Positions 11,146 to 23,331 of a DNA stretch of 64,000 nt are shown piece after piece. The stretch lies in the NCBI RefSeq assembly GCF_026914185.1, contig NC_070566.1:5270001-5334000 (forward strand), in the 5' to 3' direction. The notes under the pieces were generated by a model. That model searched no databases. It had not been told where the DNA came from and was given only the letters and a program-made list of their open reading frames with translations. The DNA is from Puccinia triticina (taxonomy: Eukaryota > Basidiomycota > Pucciniomycetes > Pucciniales > Pucciniaceae). How positions within the stretch are numbered: position 1 is the first letter of the stretch; each line of letters opens with the position of its first letter. Made by a program: the position numbers and the translations under genes.

Positions 11146-12504
11146 TGTCAGCAGGGCTACTAAATTAAGTAGAGCCCAGCTAACTTCTTATGTTAAAATA
11201 ATTTGAAAACAAATTGCAGCGCAACAGCCCCGCATAAGTAAAAGATAAAACAAAGATAAGTATTGTATTAAAAATGTAATATTACATATAAGCACCAGCG
11301 CGAGAGCGCCGCGCCTTAGAAATGAAAAATAGAGACCAAACTATCTATCTCTAGCCCCCCAAAAGGTGTGTACTTTACAAAAATAATAGGCTAGATCACG
11401 AGGTAGCCATAAACATGACCAAGATTGTGCACGCGTGGTTCTAATAATAAACTGCGCGCGTGCTTGATCTAGTACTTAGAATTAAGGTTGGGTAGCATGG
11501 AAAATACCATGCTCCGCGACTCCGCGAGATCAAGGAAAACATGACGAGCAATCTGGGCCCCAGAGACCTGGTAAATACCAGGAGATCTGGAGCCAAGAAA
11601 CCTGAAAAGACCCAATACATGACTTCGAGAAACCAAACCATAGAGATTGGCCAGGAGGTCGTGCAGGCTTTCAACGACTGCGACCAAGCGCGGTTGTTAT
11701 TGCAGAAGCTGTAAGATTTGGAAAAATGTGCTGCTTCTCTAATATACTCGTGATATATAGATCACGAGTATTCTAGAAAGAATGGATAAACAACTGGAGA
11801 TAAAAAGCACAAAAATCAAAGCGAGGAAGCCGCACCCCAGTCAGGGGCCAAGATGATCTGGAGAATTCAGTCTTGGCCCATGACTAATAGCAGCACTGAG
11901 AGAGCAGAGTTCTGATCTTGTGCTCAGAACCAAACGATATATTCAGCCAAGCTCCAACCAAGAGGCTGAGGGACTTGGGGACTAGTGAAGAAGTTCGTCG
12001 CAGACTCTTCGACTCCTAGGAGACAGAGAACAATATAAAAGGTGGGCCTTTGAGCGAGTGAAGGCCCCCCAGAATCGTCAACCACTTCATCGCACTGCCA
12101 GCCTCGACCCCGTCTACTCAAGACTTGTTTGCCCGCTAGCTCTCCGCTGAAAACCTGACCCGATTCCCTGTTCTTTTCCTAAGGATTCCCTCCATCGAGT
12201 GAGTCCTTTTTTTCTTTTATTCTCTATTGGAGCAACCTCCAATACTCCTGGGAACTGTATAGTTCAAACACCCCTGCTTCGCAAGCCCCAGACGTACAGG
12301 CACCTAAGCACCCCTGCCCAGCAGGCCCTGTAGCACTCCGGAGGGCACTTAAATACCCCACGCGCTTGTGGCCCCTCCGTTAAACACCATCTAAAAATAA
12401 TATTATTATTTTTTTGTATCTTGCGCTCCTCTGAGCGCTACGGAACGCCGTCGCCGGTGTAGCTAGAAGAGAAGTATTTCTCTTGGCATCACCCAAGCCT
12501 GACA
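11146..12504 (+). mobile_element. Solo LTR related to gypsy A (1359 bp)
   Basis: It begins TGTCAGCAGGGCTACT and ends CTTGGCATCACCCAAGCCTGACA-like. Both ends match the gypsy A LTR read in its own direction (TGTCAGCCGGGCTACTA ... GCATCACCGAGCCTGACA). A 5-bp duplication AAAGC flanks it (11141-11145, 12505-12509). No internal region is present, so it is a solo LTR formed by recombination. It lies in the opposite orientation to gypsy A. Confidence 0.88.
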
Positions 12505-12665
12505 AAAGCTGAGTATGAGCTGAGCAAAAAAGCTGAATATGAGCTGAGCAAAAAAGCTGAGTATGAGCTAAGTATGAGCTGAGAAAAAAAGCCAAGTATG
12601 AGCTGAGTATGAGCTGGGTACCAAAGCTGAGTATCAGCTGGACAGAACTGAGGATCAGTTGGGCT
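12495..12665 (+). repeat. Subterminal repeats of the CACCAGG element, right side
   Basis: The unit AGCTGAGTATGAGCTGAGCAAAA is repeated about five times with changes, mirroring the left side in the complementary sense. ORFs crossing it (12380-12800, minus) are repeat translations (HTQLF.SAHTQLF) and not genes. Confidence 0.65.
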
Positions 12666-12829
12666 CATCAAAAACTGAAAAGGACCTCCTTGGTAAGTTT
12701 TGGAAGTTGAGGAAATGGTTGGGAGATTGGGGTAGATGGTGGATAGATATTGGATGAATGGTGGGTAGCTGGCTGGAGCTGGTGTGATGTCACTTGTCAT
12801 TGACTGACTATTTTATTTTCCTGGTGCTG

Positions 12830-13130
12830 ACCTCTCTCATGATACCATCCTGCACACATTTTTAATTTGGTTGGTTGAACTTCCTGAAGATATTGCATAT
12901 CATACTTGAAGTGCTATATGCATAGAAGGCCTTTTTGAAATTAGTTAACCATGGTTTAGCATATTTTTGTCAGGTTCTTTTTTTTATCTACTTTTGTTAT
13001 CAACCACAGATTAATGAGGAATATTTCCACATAAAATTTCATCAGAAAATTTTTCTGCATATAAAACCCAGAAATATTTTAAAATAAAATTTATCTGGGG
13101 TCACATCCATTATGCAGCAGCAACAATTTG
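12830..13130 (+). repeat. CACTA subterminal unique segment
   Basis: The segment from ACCTCTCTCATGATACC through TATTCCTCATTAATCT-type sequence to GGTCACATCCATTATGCAGCAG is present in all four arms. The others are 21896-22170 inverted, 26215-26494 direct and 41916-42210 inverted. It links the TIR to the first satellite monomer and shows no coding potential. Confidence 0.75.
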
Positions 13131-16100
13131 ATCAGTTGCCAAATATCACTAATTTGGTAGTTTCTTGGTGTTTCTGCAACTATATCTCAGCCCAGCATGG
13201 GAGTTCTTCCATGATATTGGTTCCAAATGATCACATCCCCCCAAAGATTCATTATGTACCTTGAATTACCACAAAACCCCCAAATGTAGCAGCTAGGATG
13301 TGATCAGTTGCAAAATATCATTAATTTGGTAGTTTCTTGGTGTTTCTGCCACTATATCTCAGCGCAGAATGGGAGTTCTTCCATGATATTGGTACCAAAC
13401 TGATCGCATTCCCCCAAAGATTCATTTTGTACCTTGAATGACCACAAAACCCCCAAATGTAGCAGTTACGGTCTGATCAGTTGCCAAATATCTCTAATTT
13501 GGTAGTTTCTTGGTGTTTTTGCCACTATATCTCAGCGCAGCATGGGAGTTCTTCCATGATATTGGTACCAAAATGATGAAATGCCCTCAAAGATTCATTG
13601 TGTACCTTGAATGACCACAAAACTTCCAAATGTAGCAGCCACAATGTGATCAGTTGCCAAATATCACTAATTTGGTAGTTTCTTGGTGCTTCTGCCACTA
13701 TATCTCAGCGCAGCATGGTAGTTCTCCCCTTATATTGGTACCTAAATGATCTAAACCCCTCAGAGATTCATTGAGTACCTTGGATGACCACAAAACCCCC
13801 AAATGTAGCAGCCACAATGTGATCAGTTGCCAAATATCACTAATTTGATAGTTTCTTGGTAATTCTGCCACTATATCTCAGCGCAGCATGGGAGTTCTTA
13901 CATGATATTGGTACAAAAATAATCAAAAGCCCTCAAAGATTCATTGTGTACCTTGAATGACCACAAAAACCCCAAATGTATCAGCCATAATGTGATCAGT
14001 TGCCAAATATCAGTAGTTTGGTAGTTTCTTGGTGTTTCTGGCACTATATCTCAGCGCAGCATGGGAGTTCTTCCATGATATTGGTATCAAAATGATCTAA
14101 CGCCCTCAAAGATTCATTGAGTACCTTGGATGACCACAAAACCCCCAAATGTAGCAGCAACAAGTTGATCAGTTGCCAAATATCACTAATTTGGTAGTTT
14201 CTTGGTGTTTCTGCCACTATACCTCAGCGCAGCATGGGAGTTCTTCCAAGATATTGGGACCAAAATAATCACATGCCCCCAAAGATTCATTATGTACCTT
14301 GAATGACCACAAAACCCGCAAATGTAGCAGCCACACTGTGATCAGGTGCCAAATATCACTAATTTGGTTGTTTATTGGTGTTTCTGCCACTATATCTCAG
14401 CGCGGCGTGGGAGTTCTTCCATTATATTGCTACCAAAATGTTCAAATGCCCCTGAAGATTCATCATGTACCTTTAATGACCACAAAACCCCCAAATGTAG
14501 CAGCCACAATGTGATCAGTTGCCAAATATCACTAATTTGGTAGTTTCTTGGTGTTTCTGCCACTATATCTCAGCGCAGCATGGGAGTTCTTCCATGATAT
14601 TTGTATCAAAATGATAAAATGCCCCTGAATATTCATTGTGTAGGTTGAATGACCACAATACCCCCAAATGTTGCAGCCACACTTTGATCAGTTCCAAAAT
14701 ATTACTAATTTGGTAGTTTCTTGGTGCTTCTGCCACTATATCTCAGCGCGGCGTGGGAGTTCTTCCATGATATTGGGACCAAAATGATCAAATGCCCCTC
14801 AAAATTCATTGGGTACCTTGAATGACCACAAAACCCCCAAATGTATCAGCCACACTGTGATCAGTTGCCAAATATCAGTAGTTTGGTAGTTTCTTGGTGT
14901 TTCTGGGACTATATCTCAGCGCAGCATGGGAGTTCTTCCATGATACTGGTACCAAAATGATCTAACGCCCTCAAAGATTCATTGAGTACCTTGGATGACC
15001 ACAAAACCCCCAAATGTAGCAGCAACAATGTGATCAGTTGCCAAATATCACTTATTTGGTAGTTTCTTGGTGTTTCTGCCACTATATCTCAGCACAGTGT
15101 GGGAGTTCTTCCATGATATTGGTACCAAAACGATCAAATGCCCTCAAAGATTCATTGTGTACCTTGAATGACCACAAAACCCCCAAATGTAGCAGCCACA
15201 ATGTCATCAGTTGCCAAATATCACTAATTTGGTAGTTTCTTGGTGTTTCTGCAACTATATCTCAGCGCAGCCTGGGAGTTCTTCCATGATATTGGAACCA
15301 AAAATGATGAAATGCCCCTCAAAGGTTCACTGAGTACCTTGGATGACCACAAAACCCCCAAATGTAGCAGCAACAATGTGATTAGTTGCCAAATATCACC
15401 AATTTGGTAGTTTCTTGGTGTTTCTGCCACTATATCTCAGCGCAGCATGGGAGTTCTTCCATGATATTGGTACCAAAATAATCAAATGCCTCTGAATATT
15501 CATTGTGTAGCTTGAATGACCACAATACCCCCAAATGTTGCAGCCACACTTTGATCAGTTCCAAAATATTACTAATTTGGTAGTTTCTTGTGTTTCTGCC
15601 ACTATATCCCAGCACAGTGTGGGAGTTCTTCCATGATATTGGTACCAAAACAATCAAATGCCCTCAAAGATTCATTGTGTACCTTGAATGACCACAAAAC
15701 CCCCAAATGTAGCAGCCACAATGTGATCAGTTGCCAAATATCACTAATTTGGTAGTGTCTTGGTGTTTCTGCCACTATATCTCAGCGCAGCCTGGGAGTT
15801 CTTCCATGATATTGGAACCAAAAATGATGAAATGCCCCTCAAAGATTCATTGTGTACCTTGGATGACCACAAAACCCCCAAATGTAGCAGCAACAATGTG
15901 ATTAGTTGCCAAATATCACCAATTTGGTAGTTTCTTGGTGTTTCTGCCACTATATCTCAGCGCAGGATGGGAGTTCTTCCATGATATTGGTACCAAAATG
16001 AACAAATGCCTCTGAAGATTCATTGCGTACCTTAAATTACCACAAAACCCCTCAATGTAGCAGCTACAATGTGATCAGTTGCCAAATATCATTAATTTGG

Positions 16101-16755
16101 TAGTTCCATGGTGTTTCTGCCACTATATCTCAGCGCAGCGTGGGAGTTCTTCCACGATATTGGTACCAATACCATCAAATGCCCCTGAAAATTCATTTTG
16201 TACCTTGAATGACCACAATACCCCCACTTGTAGCAGCCACACTGTGATCAGTTGCAAAATATCACTAATTTGCTAGTTTCTTGGTGTTTCTGCCACTATA
16301 TCTCAGCGAAGCATGGGAGTTCTTCCATCATATTGGTGGCAAGATGATCAAATGCCGTCAAAGATTGATTGAGTACCTCAAATGACCACAAAACCCCCAA
16401 TCTGATCAGTAACCAAATCTCACTAAACTGGAGTTTCTTGGTGCTTCTGCCACTATATCTCAAAGCAGCGTGGGAGTTCTTCCATGATATTGGTTTCAAA
16501 ATGATCAAATGGCCCTGAAGATTCATTGTGTACCTTGAATGACCACAATACCCCCAAATGTAGCTGCCACACTGTGATCAGTTGCAAAATATCACTAATC
16601 TGGTAGTTTCTTGGTGTTTCTGCCACTATATCTCAGCGCAGCATTGGAGTTCTTCCATGATATTGGTACCAATATGATTGAATGCCCTCCAAGATTGATT
16701 GAGTAACTTGAATGACCACAAATCCCCCAAGTGTAGCAGCCACAATGTGGTCAGT
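13131..16755 (+). repeat. 173-bp satellite array, left arm of copy A
   Basis: About 21 direct monomers. Successive ATCAGTTGCCAAATATCAC starts at 13131, 13303, 13476 and 13649 give a period of 172-173 bp. Monomers also share CTTGGTGTTTCTGCCACTAT and GGGAGTTCTTCCATGATATT and differ by scattered substitutions. Short ORFs recurring once per monomer (MPNITNLVV...) are by-products. The array is interrupted by a solo LTR at 16756. Confidence 0.92.
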
Positions 16756-17680
16756 TGTCAGCCTGTATGTAACTAACCGTGTCTGAGAGGGTTGTTACTA
16801 TCAAGATGATGGTGTAAGATGCCAAGGATTCGCCAATGGGTTCGTGGTAAGACCTGTAAAAGGTTTCACTCTATCAGTAATCTTGACTGAGAGGCTTGCT
16901 CAATTAAGGCGCATCCAGATCAACACAGGGTGTTAATAGGCATCCAAGAAATAACTCAACTTGGGTTCGTGGTTTTACCTACAGAAAGGTAAGGGTAATC
17001 AAGAGTTGAGAGTATTCCTGAATTGAATGACGGGTGAGAATGAAAGCACTGTTTAACTAAAGTATGGGTTAAACTTTGCTGTAAATATACAGTCCTGAGG
17101 GGCGTGTTTATATAGAGGGGAAAGAGCAGGAGGGAATATGAAGTGCTTGGAGGCGCTTCAGGACCAGGGGGGAACTGGAAGCAGATCCTCATGAGGATCA
17201 ACATTGGAAATGATCAGGGCAGTGTAATGATCAGTACTGATCCTGGATCAGTAGCTGTGCACACTAGCTGATCATAACCAATCATAGATTCCATTCAGTG
17301 CTCTTTGAATTGGATTACATCATGTATTGTTTATGTAATTATATCATAACCAATATATTATGTGAATGAGGACTGAGGCGTAACAGGGGATAAATGAGTG
17401 ATACCTGTCTTGGGGTATTTCACGTGTACAGTAATATTACAATGTATTGTAATCTTACTGTTGCACGCAACTTAACTCTCATAACAACAGCACATTATGG
17501 TAACTGTATTTAACTATGGTTATCTGTAAAGTGATGTATGACAAGAGTACATTCTTAAGCTTGTATCAAACGATATACATATGTAATAAAGGTGTAAAAA
17601 GGAATGTACTATATGTAATGTGACTAATTGCAGGTACTTGGTACGTGTGAGGTACTGTGACATGTACTCTGTGGCTGACA
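16756..17680. mobile_element. Solo LTR in satellite array (925 bp)
   Basis: Ends are TGTCAGCCTG and GTGGCTGACA, an 8-bp terminal inversion TGTCAGCC. The flanking 5-bp duplication TCAGT lies at 16751-16755 and 17681-17685, within a satellite monomer that resumes exactly after the element. The TGTCAGCC start resembles the gypsy B LTR start. No coding content was recognised. Confidence 0.85.
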
Positions 17681-18165
17681 TCAGTTCCCAAATATCACTA
17701 ATTTGGTAGTTTCTTGGTGTTTCTGCCACTATATCTCAGCGCAGCGTGGGAGTTCTTCCATGATATTGGTACCAAAATAATCAAATGCCCCTGCAGATTC
17801 ATTGTGTACCTTGAATGACCACAATACCCCCAAATGTAGCAGCCACAATGTGATCAGTTGCCAAATATCATAATTTGGTAGTTTCTTGGTGTTTCTGCCA
17901 CTATATCTCAGCGCAGCCTGGGAGTTCTTCCATGATATTTGTACCAAAATGATAAAATGCCCCTGAAGATTGATTGTGTACCTTGAATGACCACAAAACC
18001 CACAAATGTAGCAGCCACAATATGATTGGTTGCAAACTATCACTAATTTGGTAGTTTCTTGGTGTTTCTGCCACTATATTCCAGCTCAGCGTGGGAGTTC
18101 TTCAATAATACTGGTACCAAAATGATGAGATGCCCCCAAAGATGAGTTGTGTACCTTGAATGACA
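17681..18165 (+). repeat. Satellite array continued (about 2.8 monomers)
   Basis: Direct-orientation monomers continue after the solo LTR up to the symmetry switch near 18166, where GTACCTTGAATGACAC is followed by monomers on the opposite strand. Confidence 0.85.
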
Positions 18166-19856
18166 CTGGTCACATTGTGGCTGCTACACATGGGGGTTTT
18201 GTGGTCATTTGAGGTACTCAATCAATATTTGAGGGGGTTTGATCATTTTGGTACCAATATCATGGAAGAACTCCCAAGCTGTGCTGAGATATAGTGGCAG
18301 AAACACCAAGAAACTACAAAATTAGTGATATTTGGCAACTGATCACATTGTGGCTGCTACACTTGGGTTTTTTGTGGCCATTCAAGGTACTAAATCATTC
18401 TTTGAGGGCATTCGATTATCTTTGTACCAATATCATGGAAGAACCCCCCTGCTGCCCTGAGATATAGTGGCAGAAACACCAAGAAACTACCAAATTAGTG
18501 ATATTTTGCAACTGATCACAGTGTGGCTGCTACATTTGGGGGTATTTTGGTCATTCAAGGTACACAATGAATCTTCAGGGGCATTTGACCATTTTGGTAC
18601 CAATATCATGGAAGAACTCCCACGCTGTGCTGAGATATAGTGGCAGAATCACCAAGAAACTACCAAATTAGTAATATTTGGCAACTGATCACATTGTGGC
18701 TGCTACACTTGAGGGTTTTGTGATCATTTGAGGTACTCAATCAATCTTTGAGGGCATTTGATCGTTTTGGTACCAATATCATGGAAGAACTCCCAAGCTG
18801 TGCTGAGATATAGTGGCAGAAACACCAAGAAACTACAAAATTAGTGATATTTGGCAACTGATCACAATGTGGCTGCTACACTTGGGGGTTTTGTGGTCAT
18901 TTGAGGTACTCAATCATTCTTTGAGGGCATGCAATCATCTTTGTACCAATATCATGGAAGAACTACCCTGCTGCACTGAGATATAGTGGCAGAAACACCA
19001 AGAAACTACCAAATTAGTGATATTTTGCAACCGATCACAGTGTTGCTGCTACATTTGGGGGTATTGTGGTCATTCAAGGTACACAATGAATCTTCAGGGG
19101 CATTTGACCATTTTGGTACTAATATCATGGAAGAACTCCCACGCTGGGCTGAGATATAGTGGCAGAAACAACAAGAAACTACCAAATTAGTGATATTTGG
19201 CAACTGATCACATTGTGGCTGCTACACTTGGGGGTTTTGTGATCATTTGAGGTACTCAATCAATCTTTGAGGGCAGTTGATCATTTTGGTACCAATATCA
19301 TGGAAAACTCCCACGGTGGGCTGAGATATAGTGGCAGAAACACCAAGAAACTACCAAATTAGTGATATTTGGTAACTGATCACATTGTGGCTGCTACATT
19401 TGGGGGTTTTGTGGTAATTCAAGGTACAAAATTCATCTTTGAGGGCATTCAATCATTTTGGTCTCAGTATCATCGAAGAACTCCCACGCTGCGCTGAGAT
19501 ATAGTGGCAGAAACACCAAGAAACTACCAAATTATTGATATTTGGCAACTGATCACATTGTGGCTGCTACACTTGGGGGTTTTGTGGTGATTCAAGTTAC
19601 TCAATCAATCTTTGAGGGCATTCAATCATCTTGGTACCAATATCATGGAAGAAATCCCATGCTGTGCTGAGGTATAGCGGCAGAAACACTAAGAAACTAC
19701 CAAATTAGTGATATTTTGCAACTAATCACAGTGTGGCTGTACATTACGGGGTATTGTGGTCATTCAAGGTACACAATGAATTCTTGGGGACTATTGATCA
19801 TTTTGAAACCAATATCATGGAAGAACTCCCAGGCTGCTTTGAGATATAGTGGCAGA

Positions 19857-20793
19857 TAGAGATGGCAAACGGGTACCCGCGCGGCGGTACCCGGCACCCG
19901 CCGGCGGGTACTCATCAGGGTCGCGGGTACTGCCGCTGCGGGTGCCAAGTACGGATACAGGTGTTGGTTTTTGTGTGATTTTTAGGCGGGTACCCGGGTA
20001 CCGCCGCTTGATACCCGCCAATACTGAGCTACCTATTTTCCGCTGTGTATGTCCCCAACCCCCTTCTGGACTTGTCTCCTGCAAGTCCTGTGTGATATCC
20101 CCGGCTGCAGCGCCACCAGCTTGCCCACCAGCCCGCCAAGAGGGATTCCTCTTGGCAAACAGGTATACACACACCAGCTCGCCGAGAGTTTGGAGAGCTG
20201 GTGTACACACACCAGCTCGCCGAGAGGTTGGAGAGCTGGTGTACACACACCAGCTTGCCGAGAGTTCGGAGAGCTGGTGTACACACACCAGCTTGCCAAG
20301 AGGTCGGAGAGCTGGTGTACACACAACAGCTCGCCAAGAGTTTGGAAAGCTGGTGTACACACACCATGAACGGCTTGCCGAGAGGGATACCTCTTGGCGA
20401 GCACCGGTATACATACACCAGCTTGCCAAGAGGGATCCTCTTGGCGAGCACTGGTATACACACACCAGCTTGCCGAGAGGGATTCCTCTCGGCGAGCAGG
20501 TATACACCCACCAGCTCGCCAAGAGGAATGCCTCTCGGCGAGCTGGTGTGTGTATACCAGTGCTCGCCAAGAAGCAGGTATAAATCCTCTCTTGGCGGCA
20601 GGTATACTGATACCAGCTTGCAGAAGCCCCCTCTTGGCGAGCAGGCACATATCTACAAAAATCAACTTGGCGGGTACCGCCGGTACCCGCCAAGTTGATT
20701 TGGGTACCGCTGCCGCGGGTGCCAAGTACGGGTACGGGTATCCGTTTTGGGCCAAAAAAGCAGGCGGTACCCCGGTACCGATTGCCATCTCTA
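19857..20793. mobile_element. Non-autonomous hAT element 1 (937 bp)
   Basis: Terminal inverted repeats are TAGAGATGGCAA.CGGGTACC and its complement GGTACCG.TTGCCATCTCTA. The 8-bp target duplication is GTGGCAGA (19849-19856) and GTGGCGGA (20794-20801), one mismatch, lying in a satellite monomer. 8-bp duplications and TAGAG-type ends fit hAT. GGGTACC words recur near both ends. The interior is a hairpin minisatellite. Long overlapping ORFs here (up to 292 codons) are repeat artefacts. Confidence 0.88.
20150..20640. repeat. Hairpin minisatellite inside hAT element 1
   Basis: Units of about 38-60 bp alternate two inverted words: AGCTGGTGTACACACACCAGCT, and a GCTCGCCAAGAGG/CCTCTTGGCGAGC pair. Both strands therefore give similar translations. 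The left part has short units with TTGGAGAGCTGGTG; the right part has longer ones with GAGGGATTCCTCTTGGCGAGC-like arms. Confidence 0.8.
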
Positions 20794-22189
20794 GTGGCGG
20801 AAGCACCAAGAAACTCCAGTTTAGTGAGATTTGGTTACTGATCAGATTGTAGCTGCTACATTTGGGGGTTTTGTGGTCTTTTAAGGTACACAATGAATCC
20901 TTGGGGACTGTTGATCATTTTCAAAAAAATATCATGGAAGAACTCCCAGGCTGCTTTAAAGATATAGTGGCAGAAACACCAAGAAACTACCAAATTAGTG
21001 AGATTTGGCAACTGATCAGATTGTAGCTGCTACATTTGGGGGTTTTGTGGTCATTTAAGGTACACAATGAATACTTGGGGACTATTGATCATTTTGAGAC
21101 CAATATCATGGAAGAACTCCCAGGCTGCTTTGAGATATAGTGGCAGAAACACCAAGAAACTACCAAATTAGTGAGATTTGGCAACTGATCAGATTGCAGC
21201 TGCTACATTTTGGGGTTTTGTGGTCATTTAAGGTACGCAATTCATCCTTGGGGGCTATTGCTCATTTTTACACCAATATCATGGAAGAACTCCCAGGCTG
21301 CTTTGAGATATAGTGGCAGAAACACCAAGAACCTACCAAATTAGTGAGATTTGGCAACTGATGAGATTGTAGCTGCCACATTTGGGGGTTTTGTGGTCAT
21401 TTAAGGGACACAATGGATCCTTGGGGGCTACTGAACATTTTGACGCCAATATCATGGAAGAAATCCCCGGCTGTGTTGAGATATAGTGGCAGAAACACCA
21501 AGAAACTACCAAATTAGTGATATTTGGCAACTGATCAGGTCGTAGGGGCTACATTAGGGAGTTTTGTGGCCATTTAAGGTACAAAATGAATCCTTGGGGA
21601 CTATTGATCATTTTGAAACCAATATCATGGAAGAACTCCCAGGCTGTGTTGAGATATAGTGGCAGAAACACCAAGAAACTACCAAATTAGTGATATTTGG
21701 CCACTGATCAGATTGTAGCAGCTACATTTGGGGATTTTGTGGTCATTCAAGGTACACAATGAATCTATGGGGGCTTTTAAACATTTTGGTACCAATTTTA
21801 TGGAAAAATTCCCAGGCTGTGTTGAGATATAGTTGCAGAAATACCAAGAAACTAACAAAGTAGTGAGATTTGGCAACTGATAAGATTGTAGCTGCTGCAT
21901 AATGGATGTGACCCCAAATACATTATTTCTGGGTTTCATATGCAGAAAAATTGTCCAATGAAGTTTTATGTGGAAATATTCCTCATTAATCTGTGGTTGA
22001 TAACAAAAGTAGATAAAAGAAAGAACCTGACAAAAATATGCTGAACCATGGTAAACTAATTTCAAAAAGGCCTCCTATGCATGTAGCACTTCAAGTATGA
22101 TATGCAATATCTTGAGCAAGTTCAACCAACCAAATTAAAAATGTGTGCAGGATGGTATCATGAGAGAGGTCAGGGGTCACTGTTTTTCC

Positions 22190-22582
22190 TTTTTTGAAAA
22201 AAAAGTCAATTTGCAGACTTCTGATAACATCAATTGTTGAAGTAAAAAGAAAAGAACAAAAAATTGAGACCCCTCAGCCACCCTGGATTATGAATCCTAA
22301 AACTTGCAATGTCTTTTTTTCAGGAAGAATTGAATGGTGTATGTAGAAATTTATGAATGTTATCAGGCAAAAAAAAAAAAGATTCCTGTGGCTTGAAGCT
22401 AACACAAGGGGAAGGAGAAAGATTATAGAATAGTATTAAGGAGAAATGGAAAACAGACAAAGGTATCAAGAAGAATAATAAAAAAAAATGATCAATATAA
22501 ATTGATCAATATACGCTATATTGATCAATATACGCTATATTGATCAATATACGACATCGCAAATTCATCCATCTTGGTAGTG
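22190..22582 (-). repeat. CACTA right terminal inverted repeat, copy A
   Basis: This is an inverted copy of the 10243 end, with TTGATCAATATACGCTATA repeats and terminal CATCTTGGTAGTG. The following bases are TTA, not the outer duplication AGT. Confidence 0.85.
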
Positions 22583-23331
22583 TTAGCCCACGTGAACCGT
22601 CCTATTGCGCGGTTTCACAAATGATATCACAGACATTAGCATTTAGCCTGCACCTTCTTCCATGTCCTACACCACGGGTGCAGTCTGACGTTGATCCGAC
22701 ACTGGAGTTTGCGTCAGCGCACACCTTCCCGACGCCGCGCTAAGCCGACGTGGGATTGACGTTGGAAGGTAACCATTGGATGCGTCATATTGGCGCTGAC
22801 ATCAATTAAGGGGGTCGGATTGATCCTGGCGTCAATCCAAGCCGCCGGATTCATGCCAGCGTCAAGTACATCCAGAGAAGCTCCCAGTCTCACGTTTTAT
22901 TCAATATCCGTCCAGAAACTGGATTCCCAGGCTGGACCGAGGCCGGATCCCGTCTGCGGGGTCTCTGGATACCCCCGGATCTGCGGGGTCCGGCTTGGAA
23001 CCTGACTCTTCCCTAAAGCTTTAGACAGGATCCATAATGTAGTTTGAATTTATGTTGAACACTGGCAACCCGGACTAGATATGCAGATGAGCAGTAAGAA
23101 AACAAATTGTGTCAAAATCCTGAGAGGATCTTCCAATGGATGCAAGCTTTCATGTTATTGAGATTTGCCCCTGTTTGAAGCCGATATAAATGTAGGTGAT
23201 ATAATCATTGGTTAATTCAATGAAAACTACAAAATTCAACATAAATCCTCCAAATATTTTTTCTAGGCAACCTACAATACTTGTCTCTTCAATTATGAAG
23301 TCAGATTCAACTGATTCAGCTATATTCAGTT

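Larger units (their letters stand above)
10636..12826. mobile_element. Small DNA transposon with CACCAGG ends (CACTA-like), nested in the CACTA arm
   Basis: Terminal inverted repeats are CACCAGGAAAA...AATAGTCA and its complement ending TTTTCCTGGTG, extending over a shared AAGTGACAT. The target duplication is CTG (10633-10635, 12827-12829); the empty site is present in the other three CACTA arms as GACCCCTGACC. Without the solo LTR inside it is about 830 bp. Subterminal repeats and 3-bp TSD point to the CACTA superfamily. It encodes no protein. Confidence 0.82.
18166..21895 (-). repeat. 173-bp satellite array, right arm of copy A (inverted)
   Basis: The same monomer runs on the opposite strand (GGCAACTGATCAC..., CCAAGAAACTACCAAATTAGTGATA-type words). 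There are about 16 copies, interrupted by the hAT MITE at 19857-20793. Together with the left arm it makes an inverted repeat of several kb that could form a long hairpin RNA if transcribed. Confidence 0.9.
10243..22582. mobile_element. CACTA copy A (12.3 kb)
   Basis: It is bounded by CACTACC at 10243 and GGTAGTG at 22582. Left and right arms are inverted copies of each other: TIR with TTGATCAA repeats, T/A-rich subterminal stretch, about 300 bp of unique sequence, then satellite. The symmetry centre is near 18166, where satellite monomers switch strand. Later insertions inside it are the CACCAGG element, a solo LTR and a hAT MITE. The bases after its right end (TTA) do not match the left AGT. 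Confidence 0.85.

Noticed and set aside
12380..12800. Minus ORFs with repeated HTQLF/SSYSAF motifs
   Set aside because: Simple translation of the subterminal repeats of the CACCAGG element.
13131..18165. Many 65-75-codon ORFs (MPNITNLVV..., MAETPRNYQI...)
   Set aside because: They recur once per 173-bp satellite monomer in matching phase on both strands; no evidence of a protein.
19815..20893. Large overlapping ORFs (up to 292 codons) on both strands
   Set aside because: They are translations of the self-complementary minisatellite in hAT element 1; the same repeats give ORFs in several frames.
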